A DNA stretch of 38,447 bases from a virus. The position numbers and the translations under genes are program-made. Shown piece by piece: positions 28,592 through 34,954 of this stretch. The stretch covers positions 1 through 38,447 of the IMG/VR virus record IMGVR_UViG_3300030105_001991; one strand, 5' to 3'. The notes beneath the pieces are model-generated. The model had not been told where the DNA came from. It was given only the letters and a program-made list of their open reading frames with translations, and searched no databases. Numbering within the stretch: the stretch's first letter is position 1; each line of letters begins with the position of its first letter.

Positions 28592-28845
28592 TCTACAAGA
28601 ACTACATCCCTAAGTTTGATAATTCGGTACATAACATCGTCATATGAGATGTCGTGACCTGCGTGCATATCATACATCACTGTGCTACCTTCATCAACTA
28701 CCTCAGCTAGATTACCTACAGAGATAACCTTAGCTTTCTTGTATCTATTATCTACGTCAGTGTCATCAGTAAGTAGTAGACCACCTGAAGTAGTCTTCTG
28801 CTCCTTAATTCTTTCTACTACTATATAATCGTTAATTGCCTTCAT
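28588..28845 (-). CDS. groES: Co-chaperonin GroES
   Basis: The 85-residue protein has the beta-barrel pattern of co-chaperonins: KAINDYIVVERIKEQKTTSGG (split in two: strand, then the mobile loop with TTSGGLLL that docks on GroEL), the middle strand KAKVISVG, and VMYDMHAGHDI. It caps the GroEL ring in protein folding. The length is slightly shorter than the usual 95. It overlaps groEL by 14 bases, so the two are translated together. Confidence 0.85.
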   Translation of the reverse strand: MKAINDYIVVERIKEQKTTSGGLLLTDDTDVDNRYKKAKVISVGNLAEVVDEGSTVMYDMHAGHDISYDDVMYRIIKLRDVVLVE

Positions 28846-30397
28846 TTACTCTTACATTTGAGATTACACAATCTGCTGATACAATAGTTAACGCTACACT
28901 TACAGCATTCTTAAGAGCAGTCTTAGTTACTAGTACAGGATCAATAATACCTGATTCTACCATATCAACAACTTCTCCAGTTATAACATCGATACCGTAT
29001 CCTTCAAATAAGTCAGATGCAACCTCTATTCCTGCGTTGTTTAATATTGTCTGGTAAGGAGATTTTATAGCTTCTAATAAAGCCGTATATCCCACGTTAG
29101 TGGGAGAGATTTTTTGAGATGCATTAAGGAGGGCAATGCCACCCCCTGACACAATCCCTTCTTTCAAAGCAGCCTTGGTAGCGTAGATAGCATCTTCCAC
29201 TCTATCTTTCTTTTCTTTAAGTTCAACCTTAGAATCAGCACCAACTTTAACAACACCTACACTACCCGATAAGGTGGCTAATCGTTGTTCTAGTTTCTTC
29301 TTGATAAAACCATTCTTCTCATCAGCTATCTTAGTTTGTACTTCTACTATTCTTTCTAATACAGCATCACTAGGTCCATCTAAAGTTATTGTAGTATTCC
29401 TATCATCTGTTACAGAGAATTCAACCTCACCTAAATGCTCAGGTGTTATAAGGTCTAGATCATCTCCTAACTCTTCATTGATAACTGTAGAACCTGTTAA
29501 TATAGATAGATCCTCTATGGCATCCATTTTAGTAGGTCCGAACCCAGGTGGGTCAACGATGTTTACTTTTATATTACCTTTAACCTTATTCATTAGTAGT
29601 GCAGACTTAACTTGCTGCGATACTGGTGCTACAATAAGTAGTGAGCGGTTATTTTTAATAGCATGCTCTAATATCCCTTGAATCTTACGAATGTTAGGTA
29701 TTTCAGAGGAAACTGTTAGCACGAGCGGGTTATCTAACTCACATATATGCTTCTCAGTGTTAGTAATGAAGTGAGGCGAGGTTAAACCACAGTCTATCTG
29801 CGCTCCGTCCACTACTTCTACGTATGTATCCTCAGTAGGACTCTCTTCTAGGAGAACTACACCGTGTTTACCTACTTTTTCGTAAGCTTCAGCAATAATA
29901 TCCCCTAAAAATACGTCATTATTACAGGAAATACTAGAAACAGCTTTAAGCATATCACCATCCACTTCAACGGACGATGAATCTAAATACTTCACTACAT
30001 CTGCTAAGCATGATGTAACCCCTTCTTTTATATCTCTGATCTTTGCACCCGCAGCGACGGCGGTGTGTATAGAATTAATCAAGGCTTCCACTAGAACAGT
30101 GGCGGTAGTTGTACCGTCTCCAGCCTCTCGTACTGTATTTCTGGCTGCTTCCTTAACTAGAGTTGCACCCATGTTCTCAACCGGATCAAATAAGACTACG
30201 CTTTCTGCAACGGTTACTCCGTCTTTTGTTATGACCGGTTTGCCTCTTCCATCTTCGTAAATAACGCATTTTCCCGATGCGCCTAATGTGGATTTCACGG
30301 CTTTAGCTAGTTTATTTACCCCAGCTATTATTTTATTCTCAGCTTCTTGGCCAAAGTCTAGTTGCTTGACCAATTCGCTTGGTAAATTGTACTCCAT
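28832..30397 (-). CDS. groEL: Chaperonin GroEL (group I), phage version
   Basis: The 521-residue group I chaperonin folds proteins in an ATP-driven double ring. Key residues are present: ITKDG at 56-60 (Asp 59), the ATP-binding GDGTTT at 93-98 (Asp 94), and RVEDAIYATKAALKEG, which holds the late catalytic Asp. Differences from host GroEL: the phosphate loop GPKGR is GASGK, and the Gly-Gly-Met tail is missing (the protein ends ...VRVNEGN). Phage chaperonins presumably fold capsid or tail proteins. The gene starts the chaperonin pair upstream of the terminase region. Confidence 0.92.
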   Translation of the reverse strand: MEYNLPSELVKQLDFGQEAENKIIAGVNKLAKAVKSTLGASGKCVIYEDGRGKPVITKDGVTVAESVVLFDPVENMGATLVKEAARNTVREAGDGTTTATVLVEALINSIHTAVAAGAKIRDIKEGVTSCLADVVKYLDSSSVEVDGDMLKAVSSISCNNDVFLGDIIAEAYEKVGKHGVVLLEESPTEDTYVEVVDGAQIDCGLTSPHFITNTEKHICELDNPLVLTVSSEIPNIRKIQGILEHAIKNNRSLLIVAPVSQQVKSALLMNKVKGNIKVNIVDPPGFGPTKMDAIEDLSILTGSTVINEELGDDLDLITPEHLGEVEFSVTDDRNTTITLDGPSDAVLERIVEVQTKIADEKNGFIKKKLEQRLATLSGSVGVVKVGADSKVELKEKKDRVEDAIYATKAALKEGIVSGGGIALLNASQKISPTNVGYTALLEAIKSPYQTILNNAGIEVASDLFEGYGIDVITGEVVDMVESGIIDPVLVTKTALKNAVSVALTIVSADCVISNVRVNEGN

Positions 30398-30437
30398 AAT
30401 GTATTGAATTGAATTTAATTAAATTGCTTTGTTAAGC

Positions 30438-30731
30438 TTAAAATGTCTTAACTACTTTTGGTCCGTCAAGGAATTCCACTTTTTTACCAAAGTGTTCTAC
30501 ACTGCCATTGATAGCAGCTTCAGCCCCATCGAGTGTTTCTCTACGTGTGACATCAACCCATCTTTCTTCGTCACTTGGGTTGTTGACTTCTGTTTGGTAG
30601 TATCCATTTGCTAACTGGGTAATTCTCCAGTTCTTTTTATCCGCCAAATGTTTCCATTCAGCAAGTTTGTCTTCAGTTACCTGAGGTTTACCAGTATTTA
30701 GTGTGCTGGTTTTGTAGTAATAATAGGTCAT
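30438..30731 (-). CDS. Small hypothetical protein, 97 aa
   Basis: The unrecognised 97-residue protein is Tyr-rich at its start (MTYYYYKTSTLN) and has a DEERWVDVTRRETLDGAE segment that looks like an amphipathic helix. The C-terminal 35 residues include GKKVEFLDGPKVVKTF. It has no membrane part. It lies between a basic protein and groEL with short A/T-rich gaps on both sides, and may form part of the same transcript. Confidence 0.5.
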   Translation of the reverse strand: MTYYYYKTSTLNTGKPQVTEDKLAEWKHLADKKNWRITQLANGYYQTEVNNPSDEERWVDVTRRETLDGAEAAINGSVEHFGKKVEFLDGPKVVKTF

Positions 30732-30765
30732 GTGTTTGATTTTGGTTTGTATTAATTGTCATTCA

Positions 30766-31479
30766 CTAGTAAGATCCATCTTTTTTCTTAGGCCCCTTAG
30801 TAGTCTTATTTTTATCTGATTTCATAACGCCTTTGCTGTCTTTTCTAGAATTATATGCCACAGCCTTCTTTTGGAATTCGCCGTATCCACCTTTAAATCC
30901 AGCTTTCTTCTCAGCACTCATACCATCCCAAGCGGATTTGTAAGTTTTACCAGTACCTCTTTTAGTTTTAACTTCTTTTTTAGCAACTGGCTTTTTAGCT
31001 TTAACAACTTCTTTTTTAGCAACTTCTTTTTTAACAACTGGTTTAGTAACTTTAGTTGGACTAATCTTCTCTGCTTTAGCTTCACTTCTAGCAGAAACCT
31101 TAACAGCCTTATTAGCTAATCTATCTGATCTATTAGCAGTTCTACCCTTGATAATGGAGTCGTCAGTTGACTCAGACTTAGCTTTATTTTTAGCGGCCCT
31201 AGCGTTTAACTTGTTAGCTTTTTCAGCCCCACGAGCAGTAACTCTAGCAGCACGATCTTCTTTTCTCTCAGTCTTCTTAACTACTTTAGATGCTTTACGT
31301 TCAACTGTCTTAGCTCTATTCTTAGCAGCAGCCATATTAGCCTTCTTCTCTAAGTTGGTATTTCCTTCAAAAGTATCTAACTTAGCTTGCTTCATTTGCT
31401 TGTTAGCTTGTCTAACTACCTTACGACTCGACCCTGTGTCATCACCAGCGTCGTAACCTTTTTGTTTGAATAATCCCAT
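30766..31479 (-). CDS. Lys/Ala-rich basic protein (histone H1-like)
   Basis: The 237-residue protein is dominated by Lys, Ala, Arg and Ser. A helical first half holds repeats of the form KKANMAAAKNRAKT, and a middle Pro/Lys/Val run (VVKKEVAKKEVVKAKK...) resembles histone H1 tails. The C-terminal third has a short conserved-looking patch (YKSAWDGMSAEKKAGFKGG). The charge makes DNA or capsid-interior binding likely. It is the first gene of the minus-strand block, at the divergent boundary, so it may be the first late product. No enzymatic motif is present. Confidence 0.6.
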   Translation of the reverse strand: MGLFKQKGYDAGDDTGSSRKVVRQANKQMKQAKLDTFEGNTNLEKKANMAAAKNRAKTVERKASKVVKKTERKEDRAARVTARGAEKANKLNARAAKNKAKSESTDDSIIKGRTANRSDRLANKAVKVSARSEAKAEKISPTKVTKPVVKKEVAKKEVVKAKKPVAKKEVKTKRGTGKTYKSAWDGMSAEKKAGFKGGYGEFQKKAVAYNSRKDSKGVMKSDKNKTTKGPKKKDGSY

Positions 31480-31551
31480 GTTTATATTTATCGTTGTTAT
31501 TGTTTCTTATCTTCACACTTATAATCACATCGTTATAGAATTATTTACTAC

Positions 31552-31597
31552 TGTGACAACAGCCTGTTACTAGTACCTTATATAGGCTAATGTCACA
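31552..31597. promoter_or_regulatory. 46-base inverted repeat, operator/terminator candidate (copy 1)
   Basis: The arms are TGTGACA and TGTCACA at the ends and AGCCT/AGGCT inside, around an 18-base spacer that contains the palindrome ACTAGT. A related copy lies at 32334-32380, sharing AGCCTGTTACTAGT exactly. The 46-base spacing would allow a large dimeric or tetrameric protein, or a hairpin RNA. It sits between the two divergent gene blocks. Confidence 0.6.
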
Positions 31598-31638
31598 CTA
31601 CTGAAAAAATTTTATTATAAATTTTGGGGTTTTGCGTT

Positions 31639-31666
31639 CCCCCCTCCCCCTGGGCCCCCTCCCCTC
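31639..31666 (-). other. G-quadruplex candidate (C-rich on the plus strand)
   Basis: The minus strand has four long G runs separated by A, CCCA and A, which is stronger than the usual quadruplex pattern. It lies in the non-coding switch region of an otherwise AT-rich genome. It could be an origin, a transcription block, or a packaging or recombination signal (inference). Confidence 0.6.
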
Positions 31667-31812
31667 TATATCAAAATCAATATATCAACCCCACCCCTAC
31701 CCTCTCCTCTCCATATCATATATACCAATCTATATATACTCCTTATCTACCTAGCTAGTTATCTATCTACCTATCTATATATATAACTATCCATATACTC
31801 TACTATATTTAA
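31667..31812. other. Pyrimidine-biased AT-rich stretch in the switch region
   Basis: Non-coding. The plus strand is rich in C and T with tetramer-like CTAT/CTAC runs, especially at 31741-31800. I see no gene or clear hairpin. It lies between the quadruplex candidate and the first repeated promoter-like element. Confidence 0.5.
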
Positions 31813-31852
31813 TACAAACTAAATACGACTATTAATAGATAATATATATGTA
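31813..31852 (+). promoter_or_regulatory. Repeated promoter-like element, copy 1
   Basis: TACAAACTAAATACGA, nine bases, GATAATATATA; the GATAAT is at 31838. The ATG of the 77-residue gene follows at 31889. Confidence 0.75.
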
Positions 31853-31888
31853 ATCGAACGAACGACTACTACTTAAATATCAAATCAA

Positions 31889-32122
31889 ATGACTAATTCA
31901 AATCAAATTACTACGAAGAGATTCGTTATACGCAAGACGTTAATAGGTACTAATACTATCATTACATTCGTGAACAAGAAAGGTGCGTCAGTATCGTATA
32001 ATCACGATGCAGTGTATAATGCTCACGCTTCACGATTCAACTCGATGAATTGCTTCACGAAGTATAAGTCGTATACTAACTCGAATGCAATGCCAGCGTT
32101 CTGTAGAGACTTAGCGATATAA
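31889..32122 (+). CDS. Small early protein, 77 aa (paralogue of the gene at 32765)
   Basis: The 77-residue protein is the first early gene. Its core (KRFVIRKTLIG, then a GASVSYNHDA turn and FTKYKSYTNSN) aligns along its length with the 104-residue gene at 32765 (KRFVVRQSLIG ... WSKYKSYTASSN), so the two are duplicates. The fold is probably mixed beta/alpha. No function is known; early small duplicates often act as host-takeover proteins. It has its own promoter-like element (copy 1) 36 bases upstream. Confidence 0.65.
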   Translation: MTNSNQITTKRFVIRKTLIGTNTIITFVNKKGASVSYNHDAVYNAHASRFNSMNCFTKYKSYTNSNAMPAFCRDLAI

Positions 32123-32127
32123 GTCTT

Positions 32128-32167
32128 TACAAGCTCAATACGAATCACCATGGATAATATCTATGTA
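32128..32167 (+). promoter_or_regulatory. Repeated promoter-like element, copy 2 (degenerate)
   Basis: TACAAGCTCAATACGA, nine bases, GATAATATCTATG. The two substitutions in the upstream half make this the weakest copy, but the spacing is exact. ATG follows at 32189. Confidence 0.6.
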
Positions 32168-32188
32168 ACCAAATTAAATTAAACTATT

Positions 32189-32338
32189 ATGAAAAAGATC
32201 CTTATCAAAATGATCACCAACATCATCACTACTAAGTTAGTGTCTGGTATTGAATACAATCAAAAGCAACTTGAAGTGCTAAACCATGCATCGAGTTACG
32301 AACTAATCAGTGTATTAATCTCAGTAAATAAACTGTGA
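32189..32338 (+). CDS. Small early protein, 49 aa
   Basis: A short gene read from the ATG at 32189, 30 bases after element copy 2, to TGA at 32336-32338. The start is basic and hydrophobic (MKKILIKMITNIITTKLVSG), which could be a membrane or amphipathic helix. The rest is Leu/Ser-rich. The stop lies inside the second 47-base inverted repeat. No homologue is recognised; support comes from its promoter-like element and reading-frame fit. Confidence 0.5.
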   Translation: MKKILIKMITNIITTKLVSGIEYNQKQLEVLNHASSYELISVLISVNKL

Positions 32339-32380
32339 CATTAGCCTGTTACTAGTCTTACTTAACAGCCTTGTGTCACA
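32334..32380. promoter_or_regulatory. 47-base inverted repeat, operator/terminator candidate (copy 2)
   Basis: TGTGACA and TGTCACA form the outer arms, with AGCCTGTTACTAGT inside, identical over 14 bases to copy 1. It overlaps the stop of the 49-residue gene and lies 20 bases before promoter-like element copy 3. Confidence 0.6.
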
Positions 32381-32400
32381 CTATTCTACTAACGAGTTAT

Positions 32401-32440
32401 TACAAACTAAATACGACTGTCGTTGGATAATATATACGTA
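32401..32440 (+). promoter_or_regulatory. Repeated promoter-like element, copy 3
   Basis: TACAAACTAAATACGA, nine bases (CTGTCGTTG), GATAATATATACG. The ACGA/TCGT bases can form a small inverted repeat. ATG follows at 32459. Confidence 0.75.
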
Positions 32441-32458
32441 ACCAATAAATATCAAACT

Positions 32459-32614
32459 ATGACAACTAAATCAGAAAAACTACTAACTATTACTAAGTTA
32501 TTAAACGAAGTATATACTGACTTGAACGATGAGTCAAAAGACTTTACTGAAGTATTTGAAATTATTACTAACGACTTACGCTACTATTTAGTATACGAAA
32601 CTATGGAAAAGTAG
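32459..32614 (+). CDS. Small early protein, 51 aa
   Basis: I chose the ATG at 32459 (MTTKSEKLLTITKLL). An upstream TTG at 32423 would read through promoter-like element copy 3 and is unlikely. The protein is 51 residues, acidic and helical, with no recognised domain. The short distance from its element (27 bases after GATAAT) and the tight frame support a real gene. Confidence 0.6.
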   Translation: MTTKSEKLLTITKLLNEVYTDLNDESKDFTEVFEIITNDLRYYLVYETMEK

Positions 32615-32686
32615 AATTTACGTGAGTACACAAGTGGCGGAGTATCTGCTAACTTAAATTATCTACTTAATTATTTATCCACCTTT

Positions 32687-32726
32687 TACAAACTAAATAC
32701 GAACGAGTATGGATAATATATATGTA
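32687..32726 (+). promoter_or_regulatory. Repeated promoter-like element, copy 4
   Basis: TACAAACTAAATACGA, nine bases, GATAATATATATG. ATG follows at 32765, the longest leader in the set. Confidence 0.75.
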
Positions 32727-32764
32727 ACGAAAACAAATTATAAACTAAACTAAATCAAGTCATT

Positions 32765-33079
32765 ATGGCAAATTTAATTCAATCAAAGAGATTCGTAGTA
32801 CGTCAATCTCTAATCGGCAAAGATACTAACGTCGAAGTATCATTCAAGAACGGAAAAACCGTTACTTATTCTCACGACAAAGCGTTCGAGATAATGAAGG
32901 AAACTTTAGAAGCACTCTCATGTTGGAGTAAGTACAAGTCGTACACAGCATCGAGTAACATTCCAAAAGTACTTCGAAACACTGAAGCGGTTATCACTTC
33001 ATACGAGTTGAACGAAACTACTGATGAAGTAGTAGAAATCGAAACTGAAGTTAAGATGACTCCAGTAGGTGCGTTTTAG
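32765..33079 (+). CDS. Small early protein, 104 aa (paralogue of the gene at 31889)
   Basis: The 104-residue protein has the same core as the 77-residue gene at 31889 (KRFVVRQSLIG, GKTVTYSHDKA, WSKYKSYTASSN) plus an acidic C-terminal tail of about 30 residues (DEVVEIETEVKM). The two are duplicates from one ancestor. It has its own promoter-like element and a hairpin-like GCGT...ACGC at its stop codon. The function is unknown. Confidence 0.65.
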   Translation: MANLIQSKRFVVRQSLIGKDTNVEVSFKNGKTVTYSHDKAFEIMKETLEALSCWSKYKSYTASSNIPKVLRNTEAVITSYELNETTDEVVEIETEVKMTPVGAF

Positions 33080-33146
33080 TAGACGCTTATGTTAAAAGTC
33101 CAGTTAGTTCTACTTCGTTTACTGGTAAATCAAATATGAACGAGTA

Positions 33147-33188
33147 CTGTAGTAATGGTTAATGTGAGTTCGATTCTCATACTACAAC
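33147..33188 (+). ncRNA. tRNA-like element (acceptor-like stem plus T-arm; no standard cloverleaf)
   Basis: A T-arm with loop TTCGATT and stem GTGAG/CTCAT sits directly before ACTACAA, and six bases of TGTAGT 24 bases upstream can pair with ACTACA. Bases AATGGTTAAT between them look like a D-loop. I cannot fold a full cloverleaf, and no anticodon is visible. It may be a remnant, a mini-tRNA, or a processing signal. An extended cloverleaf starting near 33074 is possible with one mismatch. Confidence 0.4.
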
Positions 33189-33215
33189 TAAATTATTAAA
33201 TAATAAATCAAGTAT

Positions 33216-33368
33216 ATGCAAGTAATATGTAAAAAATGTAGCGAAGACGTTACCATGGAAGTAGATTTCCAAACTAAATCTCCATTCGGAGTGATAAACA
33301 ATCACGAGTGTGAAGACGATCAAGTAGAGTTAAGAATTAAAGCGTTAGAAGCGGGATTTATACTATGA
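33216..33368 (+). CDS. Zinc-finger-like small protein, 50 aa
   Basis: A short gene from ATG 33216 to TGA 33368. Cys residues occur as CKKC near the start (residues 5-8) and in NNHEC, about 28 residues later, giving a possible CxxC...HxC zinc site. The rest is acidic and helical. It overlaps the next start by four bases (ATGA), so the two are probably co-translated. The metal-binding role is inferred from spacing. Confidence 0.6.
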   Translation: MQVICKKCSEDVTMEVDFQTKSPFGVINNHECEDDQVELRIKALEAGFIL

Positions 33369-33634
33369 AGAGAGTAATAATAATAGCAGCGATGTTAGCT
33401 TCAGTAAGCGGACTTGCTCAGAATACTCAGTGTATTTCAACAACTAAAAAAGGTGATCGATGCCTACTTACAGTGAACACTAATGACTTATGTTGGCGAC
33501 ACAGTCCCGAGTATGTGAAGAAAAGCAAAAACCCAACAGTGGTTTGCTATGCAACTACGAAGGCAAATGCTAAATGTAAGCAGAAAACTAGTCACCCGAG
33601 TGGAGTTTGTTATCACCACAGACCTAAAAACTAA
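33365..33634 (+). CDS. Secreted or envelope Cys-rich protein, 89 aa
   Basis: A signal-peptide-like start (MKRVIIIAAMLASVSGLAQ) precedes two tandem repeats of the form C-x9-C-x9/10-C-x2-H (QCISTTKKGDRC... CWRH and VCYATTKANAKC ... CYHH). Such T-T-K-plus-Cys/His repeats resemble small predicted zinc-binding domains found across Bacteroidetes proteins, by recollection. Export of a phage zinc-type protein in the early region is unusual. It overlaps the preceding gene by four bases and lies 3 bases before the next. Confidence 0.65.
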   Translation: MKRVIIIAAMLASVSGLAQNTQCISTTKKGDRCLLTVNTNDLCWRHSPEYVKKSKNPTVVCYATTKANAKCKQKTSHPSGVCYHHRPKN

Positions 33635-33637
33635 ATT

Positions 33638-33850
33638 ATGGATAAAAGTTTAATTATATTAGCGTTAGAAACGTTAAGAGAGCAAGTATCTGATGGTACT
33701 GATTGGGAATGTGAAGAGCAGACTCTAGAAGGTCAAGAAAGACTCGATAGAATAGACAAGCAGATTGAAGAGCTCAAAGCAGAACCAACTATAACTATTA
33801 ACGAGCATCGCCAAGTGAAAACATATGGTTATACTCAAAAGAAAGAATAA
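33638..33850 (+). CDS. Small acidic protein, 70 aa
   Basis: The 70-residue protein is helical and acidic (ALETLREQVSDGTDWECEEQ), with the last 15 residues more basic. There is no recognised motif or membrane part. It is tightly packed between the Cys-rich secreted gene and a zinc-ribbon gene, three bases from the former and one base from the latter, so it probably belongs to their transcript. Confidence 0.55.
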   Translation: MDKSLIILALETLREQVSDGTDWECEEQTLEGQERLDRIDKQIEELKAEPTITINEHRQVKTYGYTQKKE

Positions 33851-33851
33851 T

Positions 33852-33986
33852 ATGGCAACAGATTTAAGATGTCCTAATTGTGAAGATAATTTAGGAAAAG
33901 ACAGAGAAAACCACGTTCACGCTTATTGCGGGAATTGTGGTGAAGAATTCTACAACGACGAAGGTTATACTGATGAAGATGAATAG
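33852..33986 (+). CDS. Zinc-ribbon small protein, 44 aa
   Basis: A short gene from ATG 33852 to TAG 33986. CPNC near the start and CGNC 19 residues later are a classic zinc-ribbon pair (C-x2-C ... C-x2-C) with an acidic tail (DEGYTDEDE). It may bind nucleic acid or a protein partner such as the host RNA polymerase (inference). The start lies one base after the preceding stop. Confidence 0.65.
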   Translation: MATDLRCPNCEDNLGKDRENHVHAYCGNCGEEFYNDEGYTDEDE

Positions 33987-33989
33987 TTA

Positions 33990-34029
33990 TACAAATTAAA
34001 TACGACTACTCGTGGATAATATATATGTA
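33990..34029 (+). promoter_or_regulatory. Repeated promoter-like element, copy 5
   Basis: TACAAATTAAATACGA, nine bases (CTACTCGTG), GATAATATATATG. ACGA and TCGT form a four-base inverted repeat. It starts 3 bases after the zinc-ribbon stop. ATG follows at 34051. Confidence 0.75.
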
Positions 34030-34050
34030 GAACGTTAAAAAAAACAAAGA

Positions 34051-34251
34051 ATGAAGACTTTTAAATTAGCAAAAGAAAATAACAGTATCTCACTAACAGA
34101 TGAGTTTGCTGGAGTAACAGTGTACAGTGAGTGGAGAGCTTATACAGTAGCAGAATTACCTAAGAACTTCGGTTGTTTAGAGTATGAAACTGACGTAGAA
34201 GGAATAAGTGAATGGTTTAACTATAAAGGATTAACTTATGTCAGAGACTAG
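34051..34251 (+). CDS. Small early protein, 66 aa
   Basis: The unrecognised 66-residue protein is beta-rich with aromatic residues (FAGVTVYSEWRAYTVAELP, EWFNYKGLTYV). It is the first gene after element copy 5 (30 bases after GATAAT). Its end overlaps the next start by 14 bases, so translation is coupled. The function is unknown. Confidence 0.55.
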   Translation: MKTFKLAKENNSISLTDEFAGVTVYSEWRAYTVAELPKNFGCLEYETDVEGISEWFNYKGLTYVRD

Positions 34252-34414
34252 GAGATTTACTCACGATGAAGTTATATTAGTAGGAGGTGAATACTTCAAA
34301 TCTAAAAAAACTGGTGAATGGGTGTCAGAAAACCGAGTGGATAACTGGCAAATAGAAATGTTAAACATAGAAATACAACAGTATTATGACAAAGAACAGG
34401 ATAGGTATTATTAA
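34238..34414 (+). CDS. Small protein, 58 aa
   Basis: A short gene read from ATG 34238 to TAA 34414. It has a mixed charged sequence (RRFTHDEVILVGGEYFKSKK) and an aromatic C-terminus. It overlaps the previous gene by 14 bases and the next by 29 bases if the latter starts at 34386. No recognised domain is present; support comes from the frame fit and density of the block. Confidence 0.5.
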   Translation: MSETRRFTHDEVILVGGEYFKSKKTGEWVSENRVDNWQIEMLNIEIQQYYDKEQDRYY

Positions 34415-34700
34415 CTGCGAAGATGAATTCGGAAATATGAGTAAAATTAAAGAAAAAGGTATGGAAGTACAACAATTATTTGACACTTTAGAGTCACAAT
34501 TACAGTCACACGACTGGTTTTATAGTTATTCTGACGACAATAGGTATTATAAAACAGGTCAAAGAGAGCATTCACAAATATGGCAAGTTATTGAGAAATT
34601 ACAAGCTATTGGTGAAAACGAGTTTGATCGAGCTATAGATATGTACCGCGAAGCTAAACCAGTAGTATCTGCACCGCATGAAACTAGAATTACAAATTAA
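34386..34700 (+). CDS. Small helical protein, 104 aa
   Basis: The 104-residue protein is mostly helical and rich in Gln, Glu and Arg (MEVQQLFDTLESQLQSHD). The start could be the ATG at 34386, which overlaps the previous gene by 29 bases, or the ATG at 34437 (MSKIKEKG), which is cleaner; I keep the longer form with low certainty. The stop TAA (34698-34700) lies inside promoter-like element copy 6. No motif is recognised. Confidence 0.5.
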   Translation: MTKNRIGIINCEDEFGNMSKIKEKGMEVQQLFDTLESQLQSHDWFYSYSDDNRYYKTGQREHSQIWQVIEKLQAIGENEFDRAIDMYREAKPVVSAPHETRITN

Positions 34701-34730
34701 ATACGATTCCTCGTGGATAATATAATAAAC
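34691..34730 (+). promoter_or_regulatory. Repeated promoter-like element, copy 6
   Basis: TACAAATTAAATACGA, nine bases (TTCCTCGTG), GATAATATAATA. It overlaps the stop codon of the previous gene. ATG follows at 34739, only 18 bases after GATAAT. Confidence 0.75.
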
Positions 34731-34738
34731 GAAAACGT

Positions 34739-34948
34739 ATGAAATGTAGATGCAAAGTAGAAATACCACAAGGTAGGTTAGATTTAGGTTATAAGACATG
34801 TATAAAATGCGCCCGTACAGAGCGTTATGCTTGTGTACCAATAACTAACCACAAAACTGGGAATACTATTCAAATAGTTACCCAAGCTCAAGCAGAAATA
34901 ATCATAAAAGCTGGAAGGCGGAAAGGTTATGGTACTTGCTTGCGCTAA
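34739..34948 (+). CDS. Cys-rich protein (DksA-like short zinc motif), 69 aa
   Basis: The 69-residue protein has a CxC (MKCRCKVEIP) followed by CIKC 15 residues later (RLDLGYKTCIKCARTERYA), then an HKTGNTIQIVTQ segment and a basic C-terminus (RRKGYGTCLR). This layout, with YKTC and HKTGNT, is familiar from small phage proteins and may bind zinc and RNA polymerase, but I do not claim a named family. It ends 6 bases before the tRNA gene. Confidence 0.65.
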   Translation: MKCRCKVEIPQGRLDLGYKTCIKCARTERYACVPITNHKTGNTIQIVTQAQAEIIIKAGRRKGYGTCLR

Positions 34949-34954
34949 AAACCC

